64,000 bases of DNA, taken from Mycoplasma sp. SG1 (GTDB lineage: Bacteria > Bacillota_I > Bacilli_A > Mycoplasmatales > SG1). The position numbers and the translations under genes are program-made. Location of the stretch: the NCBI RefSeq assembly GCF_023612375.1, contig NZ_CP076852.1, positions 124,001 through 188,000 of the forward strand. The letters run 5' to 3'. This document shows positions 35,262-46,129 of this stretch, in pieces. Below the pieces are notes generated by a model. That model did not search any database. It had not been told where the DNA came from and was given only the letters and a program-made list of their open reading frames with translations. The first letter of the stretch is position 1; every line of letters starts with the position of its first letter.

Positions 35262-35622
35262 TATTCTCATCAGTAGTTTTTACATCTTTTTGAGCAACAG
35301 AATTTGTATTTAAATTAGGGTTATTATTTAAGCTTTGGTTTTGATTTCAATTAGGGTTATTATTTAAGTTTTGGTTTGGATTTAGATTATTATTTCTTAG
35401 TTGATCTAATTGCATTTGAAAAACCATAGCCTTCTTTTTTGCATGATGATTATAAAGAAGACAACCACCAATAAGAAGACCTAACAGAAATGATCCAAGA
35501 AAACATAAAACTAATCCTAAAGCATTACCTTTATAGCACAATCAACCACCAGTTCATGTTAGACCAACTGCTAAAACAACTCCTAAAATAATAAGAAGTA
35601 CAATAATTAACAACGGAGACAT
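35245..35622 (-). CDS. Small membrane protein with Asn/Pro/Gln-rich tail
   Basis: 125 aa, not recognised. Two hydrophobic segments: about residues 3-22 (LLIIVLLIILGVVLAVGL) and 33-52 (ALGLVLCFLGSFLLGLLIGG). Between them lies a short WTGGWLCYKG turn. The rest is a cytoplasmic-type tail with a KKKAMVFQMQLDQL helix and a low-complexity repeat of NPNQNLNNNPNWNQNQSLNN type, ending in a charged stretch. The ATG is at 35622, and three UGA codons encode Trp. It lies downstream of the symporter gene on the same strand (124-bp gap). Confidence 0.75.
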
Positions 35623-35746
35623 ATATATTTATTCAATCTTTTTAGTTTATATTTATTTTATTTAATATATTATATTTTAAAAACGTTTTTAAAAACAAAA
35701 ATTTTCTTTGGAAAAAAATGTTTAATTTTATATTAATTTTTGCTTT

Positions 35747-37363
35747 TTATAATCATTCAGTGGCAGCTTGATAATTTTTAATTTTTAATGTTTTAGGATT
35801 GTAATAATATTTACTACGTAAATTTTTCTTATTTAGTTTTATTTGATTACCAAAATCTTTATATGTTTTGACGATAACAGGCATTAAAAGACAAAGAACA
35901 AAGACATTCGTGATAAAACATAACATAACCATAAAATCTGAAATATCAAAAATACTTCAAGTTCCACCACTAGACGCTCCGATTTGAACTACTAAAGGAG
36001 CGCAAATACAAAGCAAAGGAACAATTACTCGATAACATAAAACTATTCACCAGCGGTGTTTTTCATTTTTAAGACCGCGACACATAAATAACAAATTAAA
36101 TTCTGCAATTAATACCCCACCCAATGTTGAGTTAAAAATAAAATAGAAAAGAATAATTGAAAAAAAGATTGTTCCAATTATAAAACCAACCGAACCCGGT
36201 GCACCGAATAAACTTCCTCCCGTCAATCACGTTATTAATTCACCCAAATGATTACTTGCCTCTGGATCGCTACTATATCGCCCTAAATCAATTGTATAAG
36301 AATCGCCACCAGGAGCAGAATGTCAAAAATTACTAAAATCATATCCATTATTTACATACAGAATAATTAAAAATAATAAACCACCCGCTGTACAGAAAAA
36401 TATTGTATCAAAGAAAATTCCAAATGCTTGAGCAAAGCCTTGTTTTGCAGGATGGTCAACATCAGCAGTAGCTGCAGCAGATGTCCCTGAGCCCTGTCCG
36501 GCCTCATTTGAATATATTCCTCGTATAGCCCCCGTTCTAAAAGCTAAAAATAAACCAGCCCCAGTAAATGCTTTGACTGAAAAAGCTGAACCAAAAATTG
36601 CTCCAAAAATAGCAGGGAGTGAGGTTATATAAACTAAAATGACAACAACAGCAATGCTTAGATATAAAAGAATAAATAATGGAGCAACTTTTGACGATAA
36701 CTTGATTACCCCTTTTAGACCTCAAATTCAAACACAGATAGCAGTAAAAATAGCAAAGACACCAGAAATAATTCATTTAGCTGATCCTATATCAACTTTA
36801 CTACCATTTGAAACAGCCAGCGAAATATCATAAAACAATGCAGAAATATTAGTTGAAAAAATAATAAAACCTTTTGAAAAAAATGATAAAAAAGCAAAGA
36901 AAATGGCTAATCATGCTCATGATCTGCCAAGACCATATCTTATATAATATGCAGTTCCTCCAACATACATATTTTGTTCTTCGGGATCTTTTCTTTTATA
37001 AACTTGTGAAAGAACAGATTCTCCAAATCCAATCCCTACACAAACAGCTCCAAAAATTCACATTCAAACCAAAATTCCAGGACCACCAACAGCAAGACCT
37101 AGAGCTATTCCAACAATATTTCCGCCACCCATTCTTGTTGCAAGCGATGTCATAACAGCAGCAAATGATGAAACAGATTTAGTTTTTTTAGATGATTTTG
37201 TGGTTGATTTTAAATCAAGAAAAAAACATCGAGCCATTTGAGCAAATCGAGAAAATTGGAACCCCCGCAAAGCGAAAGTGAAAATGATTGAAACTAAAAA
37301 AAGAAAAATTGGATAATAATAATTATTAGTTAAGATATGAACGATATTAACAGAAAAAGGCAT
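35747..37363 (-). CDS. Sodium:alanine symporter family (AGCS) amino-acid transporter
   Basis: 538 aa polytopic membrane protein. The N-terminal GGGNIVGIALGLAVGGPGILVWMW and the central RTGAIRGIYSNEAGQGSGTSAAATADVDHPAKQGFAQAFGIFFDT are signatures of the AGCS (AlsT/DagA) family, which imports alanine or glycine with Na+ or H+. About ten hydrophobic segments are seen, many with UGA-encoded Trp. An insertion with SNFWHSAPGGDSYTIDLGRYSS separates late helices. Substrate is inferred from the family. Confidence 0.92.
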
Positions 37364-37741
37364 ATTGAATTCTATTTATTTTTTTTATTATTGTTTTATT
37401 TTAAAACAAAAAAAGGAATAAATTAATACGGTAAATACAGTAAATTTAAAAAAGACATCACGTGTATTTTAATTATACAAAAAGAATAAAACAAAAACCG
37501 CTAATTTAAAAAAATAACCAAAAAAATTTAAAAATAGTAAAATTTATTAAAAAATCTGAATAATATCTTAAAATTTTAACAAACTTGCCAAAAATAAAAA
37601 ACGATTTTCATCTATTTTATAAATCAATATATAATTAATTTATTGTAAATTTTTAAAATAAAACAGATTTTATCTGTGGTTGAAAATAACACAAGTAATA
37701 TAAATCAGATTCTATAAAGATCTGAAAATAATAGGATATAT
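37364..37741. other. 378-bp intergenic region between symporter and fba
   Basis: Divergent promoter region. I see no gene. The half next to fba holds two inverted repeats sharing CAGAT/ATCTG arms (annotated separately). Confidence 0.5.
37663..37725. promoter_or_regulatory. Twin CAGAT/ATCTG inverted repeats upstream of fba
   Basis: ACAGAT-TTT-ATCTGT (37663-37677) and TCAGAT-9 nt-ATCTGA (37705-37725) are both perfect 6-bp inverted repeats with the same CAGAT core, 27 bp apart. The second surrounds TATAAA and ends 16 bp before the fba start. They could be operator sites of one regulator or leader hairpins. I know of no matching regulator. Confidence 0.35.
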
Positions 37742-38629
37742 ATGTATAAAAAATTTAATTTATCAAATTTAGTTACAACTAAAAACATGCTTGAGAAAGC
37801 ATATAAAGAAAAATATGCAGTTGCTGCCTTTAATGTTCATAATTTAGAATGATCAAGGGCAGCTTTAGAAGTTGCTCAAGAACTGAATGCCCCAATCATT
37901 TTAGCAGTAAGCAAAAGAGGGGGAGAATGATTTGGAAGTTTTGCTTCTGGTGTTAATTTAATTGTAAATTTAATGAAAGATTTAAAAATTACAATTCCAG
38001 TAGCAATCCATTTAGACCACGGGGGATCTTATGAAATTTGCAAAGACGCTTTAGAAGCAGGATTTACATCAATTATGTTTGATGGTTCAGCCAATTCTAT
38101 TGATCGAAATATCAATGAAACTAAAAAAGTAGTTGAACTTTGTCATAAATATGGTGTTCCTGTTGAAGCTGAAGTTGGAACAATAGGCGGAGAAGAAGAT
38201 GGCGTTGTTGGCGATGTTTTATACGCTAAATTAGATCATTGTGTTCGTATGAAAAACGAAGCTCACGTTGATTACATCGCTGCTGCTGTTGGAAGTGTTC
38301 ATGGTCACTACAAAGGGAAACCTAAATTTGGTTTTGACAGAATGCAAAAAATAAGCGAAGCTATCAAAATTCCAATGGTTTTACACGGTGGAAGTGGAAT
38401 TTTAGACGACCAAATTAAAAAAGCAATTTCGCTTGGTGAAGCTAAAATAAACGTTAATACTGAATGTCAAGATCATTACTGCGCTGCTGTTAAACAATAT
38501 TTCGTTGACAAAAAAGATCTTTTAGTACACGGATATGATTCAAGAAAAATTCAAACCGCAGGGATGAATGCTGTAAAAGTAGCAATGAGAGAAAAAATTC
38601 TATTATTTGGTTCAAACAATAAAGCATAA
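37742..38629 (+). CDS. fba: Class II fructose-1,6-bisphosphate aldolase
   Basis: 295 aa. It splits fructose-1,6-bisphosphate to DHAP and glyceraldehyde-3-phosphate in glycolysis, with a Zn2+ ion. YAVAAFNVHNLEW, IPVAIHLDHGGSYE (zinc-binding His), VEAEVGTIGGEEDGV, AAVGSVHGHYKGKP and VLHGGSGILDDQI, INVNTECQ are family signatures. The ATG at 37742 precedes MYKKFNLSNLV; the frame extends through two UGA-encoded Trp codons. It is upstream of rpmE. Confidence 0.97.
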
Positions 38630-38704
38630 TATAATCTTTATTGTACAAAATTTTATTAAATAAAGTTTTTTGCTATTTTACTCAAATCTTATAACAAAAA
38701 AATT

Positions 38705-38995
38705 ATGAAAAAACACATTAAAATTTATGATGTTGAAACGAAATGCTTAACATGCGGAACCGTTTATCATCTTAAAAGTTCAACTCCTAAAATATCACTG
38801 GATGCATGTTCACATTGTCATCCGTTTTATACTGATGAAAAATCTCAAAAAGTTGCTACCGGGCAAGTTGAGAAATTTATCAAAAGATATAAAATTAGTG
38901 GATCTGATTACTTTTTACGTAGTCAAAAAGAAGCCGAGGACTTAAAAGACAAAGAAACTAAGCCCAAAGCACCAAAAGTTTCATCAAAAAAATAA
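38705..38995 (+). CDS. rpmE: 50S ribosomal protein L31 (zinc-binding type)
   Basis: 96 aa. The CLTCGTVY and CSHCHPFYTDEKSQKVATGQVEKFIKRY segments match L31, with CxxC pairs indicating the Zn-binding (C+) type. A lysine-rich C-terminal tail of about 25 residues extends beyond the usual 66-70 aa. Confidence 0.95.
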   Translation: MKKHIKIYDVETKCLTCGTVYHLKSSTPKISLDACSHCHPFYTDEKSQKVATGQVEKFIKRYKISGSDYFLRSQKEAEDLKDKETKPKAPKVSSKK

Positions 38996-39039
38996 CCTAA
39001 AAAATTAAATAATTTTTTTATTTCTCCCTACTAATTATT

Positions 39040-40002
39040 TTGAAACCTATAAAGTTAGTCTCCATATTTCAAGATCTTGTAGCTAATACTGCTGCTGTTG
39101 CTTATTCTCTTAACAAAAAGTCCAAATCTGTTAAAGAGATAGATAACCATGTTACTGATATGATCGATAAAACTTTAAAAGGAATCAAAGATTATAATTT
39201 TGAAGTTTTAAATTTCGAAGGAATACTTGATAAATGTAAAATTTTAGATGGGTTATATATTAATAAACCAAATGATTCAAAAGTCGATTTTGAATTAACG
39301 ATTGATCCGATTGAAGGAACAAAAAATCTAGTTAATAAATGTGGAGCTTGTTGTTCAGTTATTTTATGCACAGAACCTGGCGCAACATGAAATGTTCCTG
39401 AAATGTATTTAGAAAAAATCTTTATCAATAAAAAATATAAAGATTTTTTAACCCTAGATAAACCGTTAGAAGAACAATTAAAAATATTAACGCAAACCTT
39501 CAAGGACAAACAATTTACAGGGATTATATTAAACAAACCAAGGCATAAAAAGATAATTGCTATTTTTAAAAAATACGGGATAAATATAATTTTAGTTAAC
39601 GATGGAGATTTTATTGTAACCTTAGATGTTGTCTTTGGTAAAGCAGATTTTGTTTATGGAACAGGATGTAGTCCTGAAGCAATTCTTATGGCTGCTTTAG
39701 CAATAATCAATGGTTTTTCTTTTCAAGGAATATTTGTTCCATCTGACAGCGTTCATCCACAATTATTATCAAATGAACAAAAATTAATTGAAAATAGATT
39801 TTTAGAATCGCTTCCAAGTAAAAAAACTTTCTTTGAAAACGACTTTATTAAATCAAAAAATCCATCTTTATTTATTTCAATAATCAATCCAACCTTATCT
39901 AAAAACGGAATTGAAGAAATAAATGGACAGTTATCAGTTCCTTTAATCACCTTTTTTGATCTTAAAATAAAACAATCAAAAAAATTAATCTTAATAAATT
40001 AA
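39040..40002 (+). CDS. Divergent GlpX-like fructose-1,6-bisphosphatase class II
   Basis: 320 aa, GlpX length; likely TTG start at 39040. LTIDPIEGTKNL and the following WNVPEMYLEKI (UGA Trp) correspond to VDPIEGTRL and NAPDMYMEKL of GlpX. GKADFVYGTGCSPEAILMAALAI matches the G(A)xEGVLAAAAL region. However, the GDKN and GEGEIDEAPM metal-site motifs of GlpX are not seen: the matching stretches read KKSKSVKEID and LNFEGILDKCKIL. It is probably a relative whose FBPase activity is reduced, lost or changed. It follows fba and rpmE, so a link to sugar phosphate metabolism is possible. Confidence 0.75.
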
Positions 40003-40053
40003 AAAATTAAAGTATAATCAAATGAATTAAATATATTAATCAACTTTTTAAGT

Positions 40054-40470
40054 ATGTATAACTATGAACTAATGATTCTTTATTCTGAAAACACAACACC
40101 AGAAAAACAAAAAGAATTTAATCAAAAAATAAAAACAATCTTTAAGGAATTCACTTTAGAAAAAAACTTAGAATTTCGCCAACTTGCTTATAAAATTAAT
40201 CAAAATAAAGCAGGTTATTATTATTTATTTCAATTTAAAGCAGATAACAGTATGTTAAAAAGCTTTTATGATTTTGTTAAAATCAATAAAAATGACATCC
40301 TTCGTCATTTATTGATTAATCTTGATCGCGAACCGCTATATAAATCGAAAGATCAATCAAACAAAAATTTTGAAAAAATTGCTGAAATTCAACGTCAGTA
40401 TTATTTAAAAAAACAGCAAGAAAAAGAAAATCTGGCTAACTCAGAAAATCCTGAGTCTAATACACAATAA
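40054..40470 (+). CDS. rpsF: 30S ribosomal protein S6
   Basis: 138 aa. MYNYELMILYSENTTPEKQ, LAYKINQNKAGYYYLFQFKAD and LRHLLINLDREPLYK match S6. A basic Gln-rich tail follows. It is first in the classical rpsF-ssb-rpsR operon. Confidence 0.95.
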   Translation: MYNYELMILYSENTTPEKQKEFNQKIKTIFKEFTLEKNLEFRQLAYKINQNKAGYYYLFQFKADNSMLKSFYDFVKINKNDILRHLLINLDREPLYKSKDQSNKNFEKIAEIQRQYYLKKQQEKENLANSENPESNTQ

Positions 40471-40525
40471 TTTAATTTATTAATTTTAAATAAAATTAGA
40501 AGAAAAATTAGAAGAAAACAATTCT

Positions 40526-41008
40526 ATGATAAACAAAGTAATTTTAATTGGCAGAGTAGCCAATGACTTAAATTTAAGAGTTTCTACAAATGGGGTTAAT
40601 GCTATGAACTTTAATCTTGGCATTAATAGTAATAAACCAAGTGAACAAACTACATTCGTCCCTTGTTTTGCCTTTGGCCAAACAGCTGAAACTATGCATA
40701 AAGTTTTAAAAAAAGGATATTTAATCTATGTTGAAGGAAAAATTTCAGTTTTTCTTTTTAAAAACAACGATAATAAAAGCCAAAAATCAGTCGACGTTTT
40801 AATTAATAAATTTTTAATAATTCAAAAACCAAAATCTCAGAATCCAAGTCAAAATCCTAACTATTATGATAAAAATGGTCAAGTTGAAGATTCAAACACC
40901 GATATTTCAAGAGATTTAAATCAAAAAGATAATAACTCCTTTGATTTAGACAATCTTCAAAATTTAGATAATAGTTATGATGATAAAAATAATGAAGACT
41001 TATTTTAG
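40526..41008 (+). CDS. ssb: Single-stranded DNA-binding protein
   Basis: 160 aa. OB-fold start MINKVILIGRVANDLNLRVSTNG, then TFVPCFAFGQTAETMHKVLKKGYLIYVEGKISV. A disordered Asn/Asp-rich linker leads to the acidic C-terminal tip ending NNEDLF, which recruits partner proteins. The canonical tip is DDDIPF. It lies between rpsF and rpsR. Confidence 0.96.
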   Translation: MINKVILIGRVANDLNLRVSTNGVNAMNFNLGINSNKPSEQTTFVPCFAFGQTAETMHKVLKKGYLIYVEGKISVFLFKNNDNKSQKSVDVLINKFLIIQKPKSQNPSQNPNYYDKNGQVEDSNTDISRDLNQKDNNSFDLDNLQNLDNSYDDKNNEDLF

Positions 41009-41021
41009 TATTTAACAACCT

Positions 41022-41276
41022 ATGAATAAAAGATTTAGAAAACCCAAAAAAAAATTACCAAGAAGAATTTTAGAGAGAAGAAAATATAAAAAATGTTTTT
41101 TAACTCTTAATAAAATCGAATATATCGATTACCAAAACATTAAATTATTAAAAAGATTTCTGTCATCACGGGGCAAAATTTTAGCAAGATCGATGACCGG
41201 AACTAAAGGAAAACCACAAAGAAAATTAACAATTGCCATCAAACGTGCTCGTCATATGGCATTGTTACCATATTAA
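41022..41276 (+). CDS. rpsR: 30S ribosomal protein S18
   Basis: 84 aa, basic. [29 protein letters not shown] and [13 protein letters not shown] are S18 signatures. Starts 13 bp after ssb. Confidence 0.97.
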   Translation: MNKRFRKPKKKLPRRILERRKYKKCFLTLNKIEYIDYQNIKLLKRFLSSRGKILARSMTGTKGKPQRKLTIAIKRARHMALLPY

Positions 41277-41410
41277 ATTAAGCAAACGTTTAAATTTTTT
41301 TCTTTATACAAGATTTTCTTTTCGATTATTTTTTTAATCTTTCAGATGTATTTTGTATTTATAAAGTTATAATTTAAATAATATTTATTAATTTTATTTA
41401 TCTTGTATCC

Positions 41411-43399
41411 ATGCGTTATTCATTACTATATTATTTAGCAACTATTCTTTTAGCATTTTTTATAGTAGAGTTCGTCATTGGAATCGAGGTTTTCGTCAAT
41501 TATCAGAATAATACAAGCGAAAGTTATATTTTTGTTATTTTATCATTTGTTTTTAATTTATTATTTCTATTGTGTTCATTATTTGTTTTGCTTAAGTATC
41601 TTAAAAAGTTACAAACAGATAAATTCAATAGAGTTAATAATTTATTTTTTGATATTTTACAAATTTCTGGTGTTTCTGTTTTTCTTTTGAACGATGAAAA
41701 TCAAATAATCTGAACCAATTCTTCTTTGTTTCTAGAAGAAGACAAAATAATTAATAAAAACGCCATAACTTTATTCCCTAAACTATCAACGTTATTTTTT
41801 TCTAAAAATAATAATATGATTGAAATAACCCACAACCTTTCTGATTATTCAGTTTATTTTTTCAAAGAATTTGGTGTTTTAGTTTTTCGTGATATCACAG
41901 AAATTAAAAAGTTAAAAGATACTTATCACAGTGATAGTATCGTAGTTGGACTTTTAAGAATTGATAACTATGAATACATTAATATTAATTTATTAGAAAA
42001 AATTAAAAATCTTATTCCAAGCAAAATTTTTTTAACTATTAATAAGTGAGCAACTGATAATGATATTCTAGTTAAAGAATATGAACCATATCACTATTTT
42101 TTAGTTATGAAACACGCTTCTTTCCAAAAAATTAAGAAAGAAAAGTTTGAGATTCTAAGTTTAATTAAAAACAACACAAAAGATACGGGCATGATGCTAA
42201 CTTTAAGTATCGGATTCGCTTACAATCACAATGAACCGGTTAAGTTATTTGATATTGCTAATAAGGCATTGGCGTTAGCAACAAGTCGTGGTGGTGATCA
42301 AATTGTTATTTCAAAATTTGGTGAAAGTAATAATGAAGTTTTTGGCGGTAAAACAGATATTATTCTTTACTCAAAAGCAGATAAAATAAAATCATTTGGT
42401 AACAGAATCATTCATGAGCTAAAAGAAGCTAATAATGTCGTTATTTGTGGCCATAAATGAGGAGATTATGATTGTATTGGTTCTGCATGAGGTTTATATC
42501 ATTTCATTAAATCAAAAAGTCCAAATCCAAATTTAGATATTAATATCGTTATTAATCTCGATTTGTTAGATGAAAATGCTCGGAGTAAATTAATGAAAAT
42601 TATTCCGCCAAAATATAAAAAACTTTATATAACACCGCAACAAGTTTTAAAACCAACCTTATTGAAAAAAAATACATTGGTAATTATTAATGATACCCAT
42701 GTAAAAACAAGAATCGAAGAACCAGAAATTTTAAATAAAAAACATAAAGTTATTGTCTTGGATCATCACCGTTTAAGTGATTCTGAATTTATTAATGTTA
42801 GTCAAAACCTTTCTTTTATTGACCCAAAAATCTCATCTACATCAGAAATTGTTACAGAGCTAATTAATCAATTTATTCCTTTTGACAAAGAAATGCCTGA
42901 ATTTATTGCTAATCTTTTGTTAACAGGAATTGTTTTAGATTCAAATCACTATAAAAAACGAACAACATCTCGAACATTAGAAATGTCAGCTTTTTTAAGA
43001 ACAAAAGGCGCTAAGGTCGATGTTGTAGAAGAATTCTTAAAAGAAGATGTTGATGTCTTTAAAATTAAACAAGCAATTGTTTCAAATCTTTTGGTTTTAA
43101 AATCAAGATTTGCAATCTCAACAGCCGAAGAAAATGAAAGAATTCCAAGAAGTATTTTAGCTCAAATTGCGCAAGAAATGTGTGATCTTGAAGGAATAGA
43201 TGCTGCCTTTGTTTTTGGTTACGATTTAAAGGGTCAAAGCGCTATGTCAGCAAGAAGCAATGACACAATAAACGTTCAACTTATCGCTGAAGAAATGGGC
43301 GGAGGAGGTCACTTTTCAGCGGCTGCTGCCCAATCACTAACTGAAGGGATCAATGAATTTAAAAATAGATTAATTTTAATTCTTAAAAATAAATATTAA
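41411..43399 (+). CDS. gdpP: Cyclic-di-AMP phosphodiesterase GdpP
   Basis: 662 aa. Two N-terminal membrane segments (about residues 4-27 and 37-62), a degenerate PAS-like region (EDKIINKNAITLFP), a degenerate GGDEF domain (SLGFAYN-like LSIGFAYN and ALALATSRGGDQI), then a DHH domain (CGHKWGDYDCIGSAWG, VLDHHRLSD) and DHHA1 (GGGGHFSAAAAQS). This order is GdpP of Firmicutes, which hydrolyses c-di-AMP. In GdpP the first motif is GHRxPDxDAxG; here GHKWGDYDCIG keeps both Asp residues. UGA codons encode several Trp residues. Followed by rplI and dnaB as in Bacillus. Confidence 0.95.
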
Positions 43400-43411
43400 A
43401 ACATTAAAAAT

Positions 43412-43879
43412 ATGAAAGTTATTTTACTAGAAACCATCAAAAAAGTAGGTAAAGAAAACCAAATAGTAGACGTAAAGGAAGGTTATGCTTGAAATTTTTT
43501 AATTCCGAAAAAAAAAGCGATTCTTGCTACAACTCAAAATAAAGAATCAGTTAAGTCTGAAGTTGAGAAAAAAAAGGTCCTAAAAGAAGCAAAACAAACC
43601 AAATTAGAAGACACTTTAAAGCAATTAAGCATTCATCAATTTAATTTTTTCTTAAAACCAAAAAAAGATTCAAAAGAATGCTATGGATCAATTAGTCACC
43701 AAAAAATCGTTAAAGAAATTAATCGATTATTTAAAACAAATTTTTCAATTCATATATTTCCAAATAAAGATAAAGAAATTTTAAAACTACTTGGAGATCA
43801 TATAGTTGCTGTAAAAATAGCAAACAAAGATATAAATCTAAAAATTAATATTAAACCAATCACTGAAATTATAAAATAA
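43412..43879 (+). CDS. rplI: 50S ribosomal protein L9
   Basis: 155 aa. [36 protein letters not shown] is the L9 N-terminal domain (the Trp is UGA, replacing the usual ARNYL Arg). A long Lys-rich helix links to the C-terminal rRNA-binding domain with SKECYGSISHQKIVKEI. It lies 12 bp after gdpP and 3 bp before dnaB. Confidence 0.95.
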
Positions 43880-43882
43880 ATT

Positions 43883-45393
43883 GTGCCTTTAACAAATACA
43901 CCTAAAAAATATCAATTTAAACAAAAAAGACTTCTTCAGCTTGACTTTGCCCATAAAGAGTATTCAGCTTCATTATTACAACAGATGTTAAATAATGAAG
44001 AATGTTTAGCTTACGTTGCAAGAAGAATAACATCTCTTACAGGGGATGATTTTCACGATTATTTCAAACCACTTGCAAAATATCTTTTAACACAATTTTC
44101 AACTCACAAACATCAAATCGGAATCAAAGAAGCTTTAACAAATTTTCCAGAAACAGATTATCCAGAAATTTATACTTTTATAGTTGATGCTTATGGCAAG
44201 GGAGTCAATCGAGATAAATTAGAAGTTATGGTTGATGAGTTTTTGAATATTTCAACTAGAATTAAAATGATTTTTCTTCTAAATACTTTTTTAGAAAAAA
44301 AAATTTACAGCGATACAAAAATAACAGAAAATACTTTTGAGTACATAACCGATCTTGAGTCACAGTTAAATAAATTGGTCCAAGTCGAATTTACTGAACA
44401 ATCATATTTTACGATTGACCGATTAGGAGCTAGATTTTTAGAGAAAATCAGAACGAGTGCTTTTAAAAGCGATATTATCCCCCTTGGTTATAAACAGCTT
44501 GATAGCATGTTAAATATTAAAAAAGGTGATTTGGTTATAGTAGCAGGTAGACCAAGTATGGGAAAACAGCGTTTGCGTTAAATATCATGCTTCATGTCTC
44601 AAGAGTTTTTAAAGAACAGTTTAAAAAAAATGAAGAACAGCATCTTCAAAATGGAACGAACAATTTTAGTCAAAAGAATATCAAACCAAAAAAGATTCTT
44701 TTTGTTTCTTTAGAGATGACCAAAAATCAAATCTTTGAAAGAATCGTTTTAGCTACTACCCATTTGACAAATAAAGAAATTCATAACTTATCTGAAACAG
44801 ATGGACCTGTAAAAGAAAAGTTTATTAACGATATTGAATCTATTTCAGAAGAATATGATAATATTCTTATCAATGACAACGATTTAACTGATTTTTTTCA
44901 AGCTTTAGCAAGAATCCAATATTTAGTCCAAAAAGACAATATTGGTTTGATATTAATTGACTATCTACAACTGTTAACAATTAACCAAAAACAAAAAGAA
45001 ACTAATCGTCAACAAGAAATAACCCAGATTTCTAAAAATATAAAATTATTTGCTAAAAAATTAAATATTCCCGTTATCCTTTTATCACAACTTTCGCGAA
45101 ATGTTGAAAGAAGGGAAAATAAAAGACCAATTATGAGCGACTTAAGAGAATCAGGTGCCATTGAACAAGATGCTGATGTCATTCTTTTTCTTTACCGCGA
45201 TTCTTATTACGCAAATACTGAAAGAAATGAAGCGGTAGAAAAACAATTTATCGCCCAAAAAGCCGAAGATCCAGAAAAAGGTTCAGATAAAGTAGAAGTT
45301 CTTATTTCAAAAAATAGAAACGGCGAGATCGGTCATTGTAATTTAAAATTTTGGGGCAAATATAGTTATTTCTGAGAAGAAAGGGGAAACTAA
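43883..45393 (+). CDS. dnaB: Replicative DNA helicase DnaB (DnaC in Bacillus), interrupted by a 1-base frameshift
   Basis: The hexameric helicase of the replication fork. The GTG start at 43883 leads into the N-terminal collar domain and then IVAGRPSMGK, the first half of Walker A. At the A-run 44563-44566 the frame breaks: this frame ends at TAA 44579-44581, while the next frame continues in register as TAFALNIMLHVSRVF, LFVSLEMTKNQI, LILIDYLQLLTI (Walker B), VILLSQLSRNVERRENKRPIMSDLRESGAIEQDADVI and ISKNRNGEIG, to TAA 45391-45393. One extra A would restore the full Walker A. A homopolymer sequencing error is most likely, since this gene is essential; -1 slippage on AAAA is the alternative. 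Confidence 0.9.
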
Positions 45394-45469
45394 TTTTAAT
45401 AAACAGCAAAAGATAAGCGGAATTGCTCTAAAAAAGTTTATAATTATGCTTAAATTATTTTCTTAAAAC

Positions 45470-46006
45470 ATGAAAAAAATTCATATTTCAAAATTTATCC
45501 ATCACAAACCTTTAAAGTCTATTTTTATCTCAACGCTTGTTCTTTCTTTGTTAGCTGCATGTGGTAAAACTTATCCTGTTCAAACTAATTTATCAGATGA
45601 TCCAAGCAGCGATATTCCAAATTATACTGTTAGGCAGTTGGTTGCTTCAATGAAAAACGAATATGATCAACTTAAATCATGAAATGTTCCACAACAATTC
45701 ATAGATAATACTTATGATAGCGATAATAATTTTTCTTTTTTATTTGTTAAGCGCTTAATGTATTATTCTACTTCTGATCGAAGCGATAATCCTCCCAATT
45801 GCGATGCTTCAATAACTTTAAAATTAGGAGCACCATTTCAGTGTTTAGTAAGCGGCGGAGAAATGACGATTCAAATAAATTCAAGCAAAGATCAATACTG
45901 AACCCTTTTCTTTAACAGTTGAGTTGACACAAGCGGAAAAACAGCACAATTTAGAATGAGCGATATGGCTGTTTATGAAGTTAATCAGTGAACAAAAGGT
46001 TTTTAA
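45470..46006 (+). CDS. Putative lipoprotein
   Basis: 178 aa, function not recognised. A basic N-terminus and a hydrophobic stretch (IFISTLVLSLLAAC) end in a lipobox LLAAC, so Cys near residue 31 should be lipid-modified and the protein displayed on the cell surface. The mature part has no motif I know. It contains ITLKLGAPFQCLVSGGEMTI and a C-terminal WTKGF. Five or so UGA codons encode Trp. A TATAAT at 45439-45444 lies upstream. Confidence 0.8.
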
Positions 46007-46037
46007 GAAAAAATAATAAAAAAATGTATATTTAAAT

Positions 46038-46064
46038 TTGTTAATTTCTGTTAGACTCTATAAT
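46038..46064 (+). promoter_or_regulatory. Candidate promoter of the zinc-ribbon gene
   Basis: TTGTTA - 15 bp - TATAAT, followed by a leader of about 60 nt to the ATG at 46130. Confidence 0.45.
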
Positions 46065-46129
46065 ATATAAAAAAATAAAAGTAAAATAGAAGTTTAAAAG
46101 GTTATAAATTAAAAAAAACTTACCATACT

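Noticed and set aside
37450-37470. CACGTG near 37.46 kb, and others inside rubrerythrin and rpoC, as further parS sites
   Set aside because: The flanks do not form the TGTTNCACGTGNAACA palindrome.
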